Assembly: GCF_900094625.1 (NCBI RefSeq)
Contig: NZ_FMAJ01000002.1
Coordinates: 248,001-312,000, forward strand
Reading direction: 5' to 3'
Length of the DNA stretch: 64,000 bases
DNA from: Rhizobium aethiopicum
GTDB taxonomy: Bacteria; Pseudomonadota; Alphaproteobacteria; Rhizobiales; Rhizobiaceae
Shown: positions 38,263-46,426 of the stretch, piece after piece
How positions within the stretch are numbered: position 1 is the stretch's first letter
Layout: each line of letters begins with the position of its first letter
Notes under the pieces: generated by a model
The model's input: the letters and a program-made list of their open reading frames with translations, nothing else
What the model was told of the DNA's origin: nothing
The model's database searches: none
Made by a program: the position numbers and the translations under genes

Positions 38263-38408
38263 CGGGAAAGGATCGCGGCCGGAGCATGTCGCACAAAACT
38301 GTGCTGCGGTTTTGATGTCGGCTTGTCTGATCAATAGACCTGAAGCGCAAGGGGCGATCTGAAAGACCGCGATGCGCTTTGGGGGCTGCGATCCTTTTCA
38401 GCTTCTTC

Positions 38409-38433
38409 GGAACCTCCCTTATTTCCAGCCGTT
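38409..38433 (+). promoter_or_regulatory. EcfG-type general stress promoter
   Basis: GGAAC (38409-38413), 16-base spacer, CGTT (38430-38433): an exact consensus match. The expected transcription start (about seven bases on) coincides with an ATG at 38440. The DUF4174 gene is 140 bases downstream. Confidence 0.75.
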
Positions 38434-38439
38434 TACTGA

Positions 38440-38568
38440 ATGATCCCAATTCGCACCGAACTGGGAATTATCAGTTATTCGGCGCGTTACAGCGTTCCTG
38501 CGCGCCCTGAGAGGCGCGGGCGCTCCAATGCCGCAGTCACAGCCCGCGAGATGACGGGCGAGGAATAA
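38440..38568 (+). CDS. Possible leaderless 42-aa ORF
   Basis: The open frame reads MIPIRTELGIISYSARYSV then ARPERRGRSN and ends REMTGEE. There is no Shine-Dalgarno; instead the ATG sits where transcription from the EcfG-type promoter should begin, as expected for a leaderless mRNA. The stop (38566-38568) lies 4 bases before the ATG of the DUF4174 gene, so the two may be coupled through GAGGAA. The basic protein has no recognised family. Coding is plausible but not shown. Confidence 0.4.
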   Translation: MIPIRTELGIISYSARYSVPARPERRGRSNAAVTAREMTGEE

Positions 38569-38572
38569 CATC

Positions 38573-38983
38573 ATGCTAAGATCCATCGTTCATGAAATCA
38601 TAGGCGCATCGAGACGTGAGCCGGAACTTCCGCAGTCGCTCGAACAGTTTCGCGATAGCAAACGGGTGCTGATCATCTTCGCTGATGCGCAGGATGACCG
38701 GGCGGCAATCCAGGATGAATGGTTGCGCAGCGCTCATATGCGTCTCATCGAGGAAGACGTGGAAGTGTTTCTCATTGCCGGCGGCGGCGCTTTCTCACTG
38801 TTTGACGACGCCTGGGAGCTTGATGCAGACGATATCCGCGAGCGGCTGCAGGGGCCGCCCTATAGCGAGTTCGGGCTGATCCTGATCGGGCGTGACGGGA
38901 CGGTGAAGCTGCGTTCGAGTGAGCCGCGCACGGTCGACGAAATTTTCGCCGCGCTGGACAAGCTGCCGAAGAAGGCGTCGTGA
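38573..38983 (+). CDS. DUF4174 domain protein
   Basis: 136 aa. SLEQFRDSKRVLIIFADAQD and FGLILIGRDGTVKLRSSEP fit DUF4174, a thioredoxin-like fold family of unknown function without the CxxC pair here. GAGGAATAACATC precedes the ATG. It lies behind an exact EcfG-type promoter and a possible leaderless ORF, so expression under general stress is expected. Confidence 0.85.
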   Translation: MLRSIVHEIIGASRREPELPQSLEQFRDSKRVLIIFADAQDDRAAIQDEWLRSAHMRLIEEDVEVFLIAGGGAFSLFDDAWELDADDIRERLQGPPYSEFGLILIGRDGTVKLRSSEPRTVDEIFAALDKLPKKAS

Positions 38984-39004
38984 TAGCCGCCGCCGGCGCG
39001 CCGT

Positions 39005-39715
39005 TCAGAGTTCGAAGGCTTCCTTGAGACCGAGACTTTTGCGTTCGCGCAGGTCGAGATCGGCCTCGATATGGGCGATGTGATGCAGCATCAGCTGGCA
39101 GGCGCGATCGAGTTCGTTGTCTTCGATCGCCGAGATAATGTCGCCATGTTCTGAATGGCCGCAGCTGGAAGCGGTCGACTGGCCGTAGAGCGCGATGACG
39201 AGGGATGAGCGGGCGACAAGCTCCTCCATGAAGCGCTGCATGATCGCATTCCCGGAGATTTCCGCCAGCATCAGATGGAAATCGCCGGATGCCTTGATCT
39301 CGGCGCGCCGCGCCGTCTGGCCGCGCTCGCTCATCAGCCGGCCTTCTTCCCGCAGCAGCTCTCGCAGGTTCCCGATGTCATCAGGCGTGATCCGCGTCGC
39401 CGCCTCGCGCAATATGCCGGGCTCGACGAGGCGCCGGGCGGCAAAGATCTGGCGGGCCTCATCAGGAGAGGGATAGGCGACGAAGGCGCCGCGGTTCTTC
39501 TCGACGCTGACCAGGCCCTCATAGGAGAGCGCCTGCAGCGCGGCGCGGGCGAGCGTGCGGCTGACGTTGAAAAGATTGCCGACATCGCTTTCGGAAAGCT
39601 TGGTGCCGGGGGAAAGCCTGCGCTCTACGATTGCCTCGCGAATGGCGTCGCGGATCTGGTGCGCGCCGGTTTCGGCGACTTCTTCGGCCTGCATGGCCTT
39701 GGCGGCGGATTTCAT
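39005..39715 (-). CDS. GntR-family (FCD) transcriptional regulator
   Basis: 236 aa. The N-terminal winged helix is HQIRDAIREAIVERRLSPGT then LSESDVGNLFNVSRTLARAA; the C-terminal FCD ligand domain has metal-ligand type residues in DFHLMLAEISGN, HGDIISAIE and HHIAHIE. FCD regulators sense carboxylic acids and amino acids. It is divergent from the ABC transporter operon starting at 39981 and probably represses it. The start at 39715 (MKSAAKAM) has only a weak ribosome-binding site. Confidence 0.93.
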   Translation of the reverse strand: MKSAAKAMQAEEVAETGAHQIRDAIREAIVERRLSPGTKLSESDVGNLFNVSRTLARAALQALSYEGLVSVEKNRGAFVAYPSPDEARQIFAARRLVEPGILREAATRITPDDIGNLRELLREEGRLMSERGQTARRAEIKASGDFHLMLAEISGNAIMQRFMEELVARSSLVIALYGQSTASSCGHSEHGDIISAIEDNELDRACQLMLHHIAHIEADLDLRERKSLGLKEAFEL

Positions 39716-39980
39716 GAAAACTATTCCCTGATGGCGGGCAAACCATATCCGGCTTCGCGGCAAAAGTTAAACGGAATTTGTGATCGAAACGCTCGGAGGA
39801 TTGTATACGATTTTTTGCGTAAATTGCAGACAATAGCCTAAATGATGTGCAGGCGATGTTGTGCTCATAAATTGCGCCCGCACGGATTACAAGCCTAATA
39901 TCCTTTTCTGTCAATGGCTTGGCTGGACTCGGCGGCGATTGGCACGGCAGATGCATCACCCTTTCCGAACAGGGGAAGGC

Positions 39981-41072
39981 ATGATGTCGAAAGCGGCAGA
40001 GATCGATATAGTATCCGTTTCGAAGGTCTACGGAACGACAACGGCCGTTCACGGGATTAGCCTGAAGATTCCGGCCGGTTCCTATTGCTGCTTCCTTGGC
40101 CCGTCAGGCTGCGGCAAGACCTCGACGCTGCGCATGATCGCCGGTCATGAGAGCATTTCCTCAGGCGATATCAGGCTCGGCAAAACGGTCGTCACCGATC
40201 TCCCGCCGGCCAGGCGCGGCACCGCGATGATGTTTCAGTCCTATGCGCTCTTCCCGCATCTTGATCTGATCGACAATGTCGCCTTCAGCCTCAAGATGAA
40301 AGGCGTCGACAAGGCGGAGCGGCGGGCAAAGGCGCTCGAGATGCTGAAGCTGATGCAGATGGAGCCCTACGCCAACAGGCGTCCGGCTCAGCTTTCCGGC
40401 GGCCAGCAGCAGCGCGTGGCGCTGGCCCGCGCCTTGATCACAGATCCGGAGGCGCTGCTCCTCGACGAGCCGCTGTCGGCGCTCGACCCTTTCCTGAAGA
40501 TCCGCATGCGCGCAGAGCTCAAGAAGCTGCAGAAGTCGCTCGGCATTACCTTCGTCCACGTCACCCACAGCCAGGAAGAGGCGATGGCGCTCGCCGACGT
40601 GATGGTCATCATGAACGATGGCCGGATCGAGCAGGCGGCTGCCCCGCGCGCGGTTTTCGAGAAGCCAGCAACCGCCTTTGTCGCGCGCTTCATGGGCGAT
40701 CACAATGTGCTCACGGGCCGGGTGACATCGAGCGAAAACGGCGTGCTCGTCATGACCGTGGCGGAAGGCCAGAGCTTTTCCGTGCGGGGCGAGGGCAGGG
40801 ATGTCGGCGAGCCTATCGATATCGGCATCCGTACCGACCGCGTGCGTCTGCAGGTGGCGACCGAGTGGACGCTCGGCTTCAACGGCATCGTCTCCAACGT
40901 CGAATATCGCGGCTCCTCGGTGAAGATCACCGTTTTCGGCGCCGGCAGCGACGACTTCACCGTCATTGCCGATGACGGGGACTATTTCGCCCGGCCGGTC
41001 GCCGTCGGCGACGCCGTCTCGCTGAGCTGGGCGCTCGAGGATGCGGTGCTTCTTGGCCGCGCTGCCGCTTAA
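39981..41072 (+). CDS. ABC transporter ATP-binding protein (polyamine type)
   Basis: 363 aa. Walker A GPSGCGKTS, signature LSGGQQQRVALARAL, Walker B LLLDEPLSAL and H-loop VTHSQEEAMALAD are all present; a TOBE-like C-terminal domain follows. This is the PotA/FbpC class. GGGGAAGG precedes two adjacent ATGs (39981, 39984). It is the first gene of an operon with a binding protein and two permeases, divergent from the GntR regulator. Confidence 0.95.
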   Translation: MMSKAAEIDIVSVSKVYGTTTAVHGISLKIPAGSYCCFLGPSGCGKTSTLRMIAGHESISSGDIRLGKTVVTDLPPARRGTAMMFQSYALFPHLDLIDNVAFSLKMKGVDKAERRAKALEMLKLMQMEPYANRRPAQLSGGQQQRVALARALITDPEALLLDEPLSALDPFLKIRMRAELKKLQKSLGITFVHVTHSQEEAMALADVMVIMNDGRIEQAAAPRAVFEKPATAFVARFMGDHNVLTGRVTSSENGVLVMTVAEGQSFSVRGEGRDVGEPIDIGIRTDRVRLQVATEWTLGFNGIVSNVEYRGSSVKITVFGAGSDDFTVIADDGDYFARPVAVGDAVSLSWALEDAVLLGRAAA

Positions 41073-41118
41073 AGAAGCAAGAACCATCAATTTCAACGTC
41101 AAGAAAAGGGGAACTTAA

Positions 41119-42417
41119 ATGACGACTGAAACGACATCGACCAAGGCGGAAAAAGGTCTTTCCCGCCGCACGCTTTTAAAGACGGGTGCCGCGGCTGTCG
41201 GCGCCATTGCGGGCTCCGGCGCGATCACCGGCTTTCCCACTATCTGGGCGAAGACAAACATCACGCTTCGTCAGTTCGGCACCGGCGTTTCCAACATCAA
41301 CGCCATCGCCGAGAAGTGCAAAGCCGACCTCGGTATCACGCTCGAGATGACGGCGACCGATTCCGACGCCGCTGCCCAGCGTGCCGTCACTCAGCCCGAC
41401 AGCTACGACATCGCCGACATCGAATACTGGATCGCCAAGAAAGTGTTTCCAACAGGCGCGCTGCAGCCGATGGACGTCAAGAAGCTGAAATATTACGACA
41501 AGATCGTGCCGCTGTTCATCGATGGCAAGATGAAGCCCGACAGCGTCATCGCCCAGGGCACGGCGCCACACACGGTCGGCTTCGTCGAAGCGCAGGGTTC
41601 CAAGAAATTCGCCAAGGAGCCGACGCAGTGGATGACGATGGTTCCTACCATCTACAATGCTGATACGCTCGGCATCCGCCCCGATCTCGTCGGCCGCGAC
41701 ATTAGCAGCTGGGCCGACATCATGGATCCGAAGTTCAAGGGCAAGACCTCGATCCTCAACATCCCGTCGATCGGCATCATGGATGCGGCGATGATCATGG
41801 AGGCCATGGGCAACCTAAAATATGCCGACAAGGGCAACATGACCAAGGAAGAGATCGACAAGACGATCGAATTCCTCATCAAGGCTAAGGGCGACGGCCA
41901 GTTCCGCGCCTTCTGGAAAAGCTTCGACGAGTCGGTCAACCTGATGGCATCGGGTGAGGTCGTCATCCAGTCGATGTGGTCGCCTGCTGTCGCTGCCGTC
42001 CGTTCCAAGGGCATCGCCTGCAAATACCAGCCGCTCAAGGAAGGCTACCGCGCCTGGGGCGGTGGCCTCGGCCTGGCCTCGCATCTCAAGGGCGCGGAGC
42101 TCGACGCGGCCTATGAATACATCAACTGGTATACGTCGGGCTGGGTCGGCGGCTACCTCAACCGCCAGGGTTACTATTCCGCCTGCATGGAAACCGCCAA
42201 GGGTTTCATGACGGCAGACGAATGGGGTTACTGGATCGAAGGCAAGCCGGCGCAGGGCGATATCCTGTCTCCGGAAGGCAAGGTCATGGAGAAAGCCGGT
42301 GCGGTGCGCGACGGCGGCTCCTTCGAAGCCCGCATGGGCGCCGTCGCCTGCTGGAACTCGGTCATGGACGAGGACCGCTACATGGTCCGCCGCTGGAACG
42401 AGTTCATCGCGGCTTAA
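41119..42417 (+). CDS. ABC transporter substrate-binding protein, Tat-exported
   Basis: 432 aa. The N-terminus has a twin-arginine motif (SRRTLLKTGAAAVGAIAGSG) ahead of a signal peptide, unusual for this class, so the folded protein would be exported by Tat. The mature part is of the spermidine/putrescine-type solute-binding family (RQFGTGVSNINAIAEKCKAD). The substrate is not determined. AGGGG precedes the ATG at 41119. Confidence 0.9.
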   Translation: MTTETTSTKAEKGLSRRTLLKTGAAAVGAIAGSGAITGFPTIWAKTNITLRQFGTGVSNINAIAEKCKADLGITLEMTATDSDAAAQRAVTQPDSYDIADIEYWIAKKVFPTGALQPMDVKKLKYYDKIVPLFIDGKMKPDSVIAQGTAPHTVGFVEAQGSKKFAKEPTQWMTMVPTIYNADTLGIRPDLVGRDISSWADIMDPKFKGKTSILNIPSIGIMDAAMIMEAMGNLKYADKGNMTKEEIDKTIEFLIKAKGDGQFRAFWKSFDESVNLMASGEVVIQSMWSPAVAAVRSKGIACKYQPLKEGYRAWGGGLGLASHLKGAELDAAYEYINWYTSGWVGGYLNRQGYYSACMETAKGFMTADEWGYWIEGKPAQGDILSPEGKVMEKAGAVRDGGSFEARMGAVACWNSVMDEDRYMVRRWNEFIAA

Positions 42418-42431
42418 GCGCTTCCCGCTTT

Positions 42432-42630
42432 CCCCTCCCCAACCCTCCCCACAAGGGGGAGGGAGCTCGGAGGCGGTGCGGCAAAGAAACTCCCTCCCCC
42501 TTGTGGGGAGGGTTGGGGAGGGGTCTTTTTTGAGTCCTCCCCAACCGACGCAAGGTTTGCGGTGGCCGAGACGCCGCCGCGATTCCTCTTCTCTCCAGCG
42601 GGGAGAAGGTGCCGGCAGGCGGATGAGGGG
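42432..42630. repeat. RIME-type repeat with perfect 34-bp inverted arms
   Basis: The left arm (42432-42465) and right arm (42490-42523) are exact reverse complements over 34 bases around a 24-base loop, both containing CCTCCCCAACCCTCCCC or its complement. The second part (about 42580-42630) shares its last 31 bases with the RIME at 11016-11150. It sits between binding-protein and permease genes of one operon and may lower downstream expression. Confidence 0.9.
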
Positions 42631-42679
42631 CGACACGCGCCTTCATTCAACCTGCCGTAATCAGAACGGAGAACGGGAT

Positions 42680-43594
42680 ATGGCAACCATCGCAGCAGAA
42701 ACGGAAGAGGGCAGCCACGGCGCCCGCCGCAGGCGTTCTTTCCGTCTCTCCCCCTCCGCCATCTCCTATCTCCAGGCGACCCCGCTGATCGCCATTCTCG
42801 GCTTCTTCTTCCTGCTGCCGATCGCGATGATCGCAGTCGTCAGCTTCTGGGATTATGATTTCGCCGGCCTCTATCCCGATTTCCTCACCATGAACTACAC
42901 CGATACGCTCGGTTCGTGGGTGACGTGGAAGACATATCTCAACACGCTGAAATTCACCGCCATCGTCTGGGCGCTGACGCTCGTCATCGGTTTCTCGGTC
43001 GCCTATTTCCTGGCCTTCCACATCCGCAAGACCTCGACGCAGATGATCCTCTTCCTTGTCTGCACCGTGCCGTTCATGACCTCGAACATCATCCGCATGA
43101 TCTCGTGGATACCGGTGCTCGGACGCAATGGCCTGGTCAATTCGGCGCTGATCGAGATGGGCGTCATCCCGCAGCCGATCGAGTGGCTGCTCTATTCCGA
43201 TTTCGCCGTCGTGCTCGCCATGGTGCATCTCTATACGCTGTTCATGGTGACGCCGATCTTCAACACGCTGATGCGCATCGACCGGTCGTTGTTCGAGGCG
43301 GCGCGCGATGCCGGCGCTTCCGGCTGGCAGGTGCTGTGGAACGTGGTCATTCCGCTCGCCAAGCCCGGCATGGCGATCGGCACGATCTTCGTCGTGACGC
43401 TCGTGATGGCCGATTTCTCGACGGTGCAGGTGATGTCCGGCGGCCAGAGCGCTTCGGTCGCGCTGATGATGAAGAACCAGATGTCGCTGCTGCAGTATCC
43501 GGCGGCGGCCGCCAATGCCGTGGTGCTGCTTGCGGTGGTGCTGTTGATGGTCGCCGCGATCCTGCGCGTTGTCGACATCCGCAAGGAGCTTTGA
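42680..43594 (+). CDS. ABC transporter permease (PotB-like)
   Basis: 304 aa with six predicted membrane helices (ATPLIAILGFFFLLPIAMIA, AIVWALTLVIGFSVAYFLAF) and the EAA loop FEAARDAGASGWQVLWNVVI. The first ~35 residues are cytoplasmic and basic. It is the inner-membrane half of the polyamine-type ABC importer, followed by the second permease one base after its stop. Confidence 0.95.
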   Translation: MATIAAETEEGSHGARRRRSFRLSPSAISYLQATPLIAILGFFFLLPIAMIAVVSFWDYDFAGLYPDFLTMNYTDTLGSWVTWKTYLNTLKFTAIVWALTLVIGFSVAYFLAFHIRKTSTQMILFLVCTVPFMTSNIIRMISWIPVLGRNGLVNSALIEMGVIPQPIEWLLYSDFAVVLAMVHLYTLFMVTPIFNTLMRIDRSLFEAARDAGASGWQVLWNVVIPLAKPGMAIGTIFVVTLVMADFSTVQVMSGGQSASVALMMKNQMSLLQYPAAAANAVVLLAVVLLMVAAILRVVDIRKEL

Positions 43595-43595
43595 G

Positions 43596-44414
43596 ATGAA
43601 CCACGAAAAACGCGGCCTCGAATTCTATCTGCTGGCGATCTTCTTCGCCGTCTTCGTGCTCTTCCTCTACGGCCCGCTCTCGGCGATCCTGATCCTCTCT
43701 TTCCAGGGACCGGACGGCGGTCTGACCTTCCCGATGAACGGCGTTTCCACCCACTGGTTCTTCAACCTGTTCGAGAAGCAGGCGGTCGGCGATTTCGGCG
43801 CCTCCTTTCGGCGCTCCTTCACCCTGGGGCTGATGGTGATGGTGGTGACCGTCGTCGTGTCGCTGCTTGCCGGCCTTGCCTTCCGTCGCCGGTTCCGCGG
43901 CTCAACCGCCTTGTTTTACGCCACCGTCGCAAGCCTCGTCGTGCCCTCGATCATCATCTCACTCGGCATCGGCGTCGTCTTTCAGGAGGGCGGGCTGAGG
44001 CCGGCCTGGTATTCGTCGGCTTTCGGCGCGCATCTCACCTGGACGCTGCCCTTCGGCGTGCTGATCATGTTTGCAGTCTTCAACCGCTTCTCCCCGGCCT
44101 ATGAAGAGGCGGCGCGCGATCTCGGCGCCACCTCATGGCAGACCTTCCGTCACGTCGTGCTGCCGATGATCGCCCCGAGCTTGATCGGCGTCGGCCTGTT
44201 CGGCTTCACGCTCTCCTATGATGAATTCGCTCGCACATTGATGACGTCGGGCAGCTACAATACGCTGCCGCTCGAAATCTACGGCATGACGACCAACGTC
44301 ACGACGCCGGTGCTCTATGCGCTCGGCACGGTGACGACGCTGTTTTCCTTCACCATCATTCTCATCGCGCTCGGCATCATGATGATGCTGGGGCGAAGGC
44401 AGGCAAAAAGATAG
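43596..44414 (+). CDS. ABC transporter permease (PotC-like)
   Basis: 272 aa with six helices and the EAA-type loop EEAARDLGATSWQTFRHVVL. AAGGAGCTTTGAG is the ribosome-binding site, inside the 3' end of the preceding gene. It completes the ABC importer begun at 39981. A racemase gene follows after six bases. Confidence 0.95.
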   Translation: MNHEKRGLEFYLLAIFFAVFVLFLYGPLSAILILSFQGPDGGLTFPMNGVSTHWFFNLFEKQAVGDFGASFRRSFTLGLMVMVVTVVVSLLAGLAFRRRFRGSTALFYATVASLVVPSIIISLGIGVVFQEGGLRPAWYSSAFGAHLTWTLPFGVLIMFAVFNRFSPAYEEAARDLGATSWQTFRHVVLPMIAPSLIGVGLFGFTLSYDEFARTLMTSGSYNTLPLEIYGMTTNVTTPVLYALGTVTTLFSFTIILIALGIMMMLGRRQAKR

Positions 44415-44420
44415 ACAGAT

Positions 44421-45164
44421 ATGCGCATCCTCATCGTCAATCCGAATACGACGGCCTCCATGACCGAGAAGGCTGCGGCCGCCGCTCGCGCGGTGGCGGC
44501 TTCCGGGACGGAGATCATCGCCGCTACATCGAGCATGGGGCCTGTCTCCATCGAGGGGCATTATGATGGCGCGCTGGCGATCCCCGGGCTGCTCTTGGAA
44601 CTCAAGGGACGACAGGCTGCTGGTTATGACGCGGCTGTCATCGCCTGTTTCGACGATACCGGGCTCGAAGCGGCGCGAAGCTTCGCCGATGTGCCGATCC
44701 TCGGCCTTTGTGAATCCGCCATCGCCACGGCGGGCTTCCTGGCGCAGCGTTTCACCGTGGTGACGACGCTGGAGCGGTCGCGGGTGCTGATCGACAATCT
44801 GGTGCGCCGCTACGGCATGGGCGCGCGCGCCAAGGTTCGCGCCTCCGACATCCCGGTGCTGGAGCTGGAGAATGCGGCCTCGGATGCGATCGGCAAGCTC
44901 CGGGCCGAGATCGAGCGGGCGCTTGCCGAAGACGGCGCCGAGGCAATCGTGCTCGGCTGCGCCGGCATGACGGATCTCGCGCGGGAACTGCAGGAAATTT
45001 ACGGCGTGCCCGTCGTCGACGGTGTGGCGGCGGCCGTCAAGCAGGCCGAGGCGCTGGTGTCGCTCGGGCTTTCCACCAGCAAGCGCGGCTCCTATGCCTC
45101 GCCGCTGCCGAAACGCTTTATGGGCGCGATGAGCGGTTTCTCGCCGGCGTCGAAGATCGGCTGA
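44421..45164 (+). CDS. Asp/Glu/hydantoin racemase family protein
   Basis: 247 aa. MRILIVNPNTTASMTEKAAA is the typical start of the hydantoin-racemase-like subfamily. Catalytic cysteines are in IACFDDTGLEAAR and VLGCAGMTDLAR. The family moves the alpha-proton of amino acids or hydantoins with two cysteines. In this operon it suggests that the transported compound is an amino acid derivative or hydantoin rather than a polyamine; this is inference from context. Confidence 0.9.
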   Translation: MRILIVNPNTTASMTEKAAAAARAVAASGTEIIAATSSMGPVSIEGHYDGALAIPGLLLELKGRQAAGYDAAVIACFDDTGLEAARSFADVPILGLCESAIATAGFLAQRFTVVTTLERSRVLIDNLVRRYGMGARAKVRASDIPVLELENAASDAIGKLRAEIERALAEDGAEAIVLGCAGMTDLARELQEIYGVPVVDGVAAAVKQAEALVSLGLSTSKRGSYASPLPKRFMGAMSGFSPASKIG

Positions 45165-45167
45165 GCC

Positions 45168-45779
45168 ATGGCTGTTTCCTTCGATTTCAGGCAGCTTTCG
45201 GAGCGCGAGCGTTACAAGCTGATGATCGGCACGATCATCCCGCGGCCGATCGCGCTGGTGACGACGGTCGACGAGCACGGGCGGATCAATGCGGCGCCCT
45301 TCAGCTTCTTCAACTGCCTATCGGCCGACCCGCCGATTCTGGCGATCGGCGTCGAGAACAATGCCGACATGTCGTTCAAGGATACCGGTCACAATATCCG
45401 CATGACCGAGGTCTTCACCGTCAACATCGTCTCCCTGGCGATCGCCGAGGCGATGCATGTCTGCGGCGCTAAATATCCGCGTGGCGTCGACGAGTTGCAG
45501 GAGGCGGGTCTGACGGCAGTGCCGGGCGCGAAGGTGGCGTCGCCCTTCATCGCCGAGGCGCCGGCCGCCTTCGAATGCAGACGGCATGTGACGCTGGAGC
45601 TCGGCCGCTCGCGGCAGATCGTCATGGGTGAGATCGTCTACGCGCATTATCGCGCAGGTGTCGTCGATTCGGAACGGCTGCACGTCGATCCGGCGGCGGT
45701 CGATGCCGTTGCGAGGCTCGGTGGCGATACCTGCGCTACCATCCGCGACCGGTTCGAGATGCTGACGCCGAAGCTTTGA
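45168..45779 (+). CDS. Flavin-reductase-like FMN-binding protein
   Basis: 203 aa. The FMN-binding split-barrel motif runs YKLMIGTIIPRPIALVTTVD then NAAPFSFFNCLSADPPILAI. It binds FMN and may reduce it or serve an unknown oxidoreduction. It starts 3 bases after the racemase stop with no clear ribosome-binding site, so coupling is probable. It is the last gene of the operon in that direction. Confidence 0.9.
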   Translation: MAVSFDFRQLSERERYKLMIGTIIPRPIALVTTVDEHGRINAAPFSFFNCLSADPPILAIGVENNADMSFKDTGHNIRMTEVFTVNIVSLAIAEAMHVCGAKYPRGVDELQEAGLTAVPGAKVASPFIAEAPAAFECRRHVTLELGRSRQIVMGEIVYAHYRAGVVDSERLHVDPAAVDAVARLGGDTCATIRDRFEMLTPKL

Positions 45780-45866
45780 AGTCCCCATAGCCCCAAGTTC
45801 TGCTTTACTTTATTGCTTCCGGCGAGAATGGTCTGCAACGGATCATTGCCGCAGAGGAGCCCCATC

Positions 45867-46361
45867 ATGACCATCGACGACGATCTCAACCGGATCGCGG
45901 AGCAGGAACAAGCGTTGAGCTTCGACGCCTTCGATCTCACGACGGCATGGCAGCTCGGCAAGCTCCTGCAGGAACTCGGCACCGAGCGCGGCCTCGGCAT
46001 TGCGATCGACGTGACGCTGCATTCGATGCCTGTTTTCTATGCCGCGCTCCCAGGCGTCACACCCGACAACGTCAATTGGGTCAGGCGCAAGCGCAACATG
46101 GTGATGCGTTATTTCCGCAGCAGTTATGCCTCCGGGCTGAAGCTCCGGAAGGACGGCAAGACGGTCGAGGACAACGGCCTCGACGGCGCCGACTACGCGC
46201 CGCATGGCGGCAGTTTTCCGATCAACGTCAAAGGTACGGGGTGTATCGGCGCCGTCACCGTCTCCGGTCTGCCGCAGCGCGACGACCACAATCTCGTGGT
46301 CGAAGCTCTGGCGCTGATGCTTGCAAAGGACCTCGACACGTTGCGTCTCTCTGCGCTGTGA
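45867..46361 (+). CDS. UPF0303/HbpS-like heme-related protein
   Basis: 164 aa. AWQLGKLLQELGTERGLGIA and NVKGTGCIGAVTVSGLPQRD match the UPF0303 family, related to the heme-binding HbpS/GlcG domain. Cytoplasmic, with no catalytic motif to assign. AGAGGAGCCCC is the ribosome-binding site. It is 87 bases behind the FMN-binding gene and may be separate. Confidence 0.88.
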   Translation: MTIDDDLNRIAEQEQALSFDAFDLTTAWQLGKLLQELGTERGLGIAIDVTLHSMPVFYAALPGVTPDNVNWVRRKRNMVMRYFRSSYASGLKLRKDGKTVEDNGLDGADYAPHGGSFPINVKGTGCIGAVTVSGLPQRDDHNLVVEALALMLAKDLDTLRLSAL

Positions 46362-46426
46362 CGCGGCCGCAGCTGCCGGAACAATCCGAGCGCCGGACGG
46401 TCGGCGCCGGAGACTGAAAACAGCTG

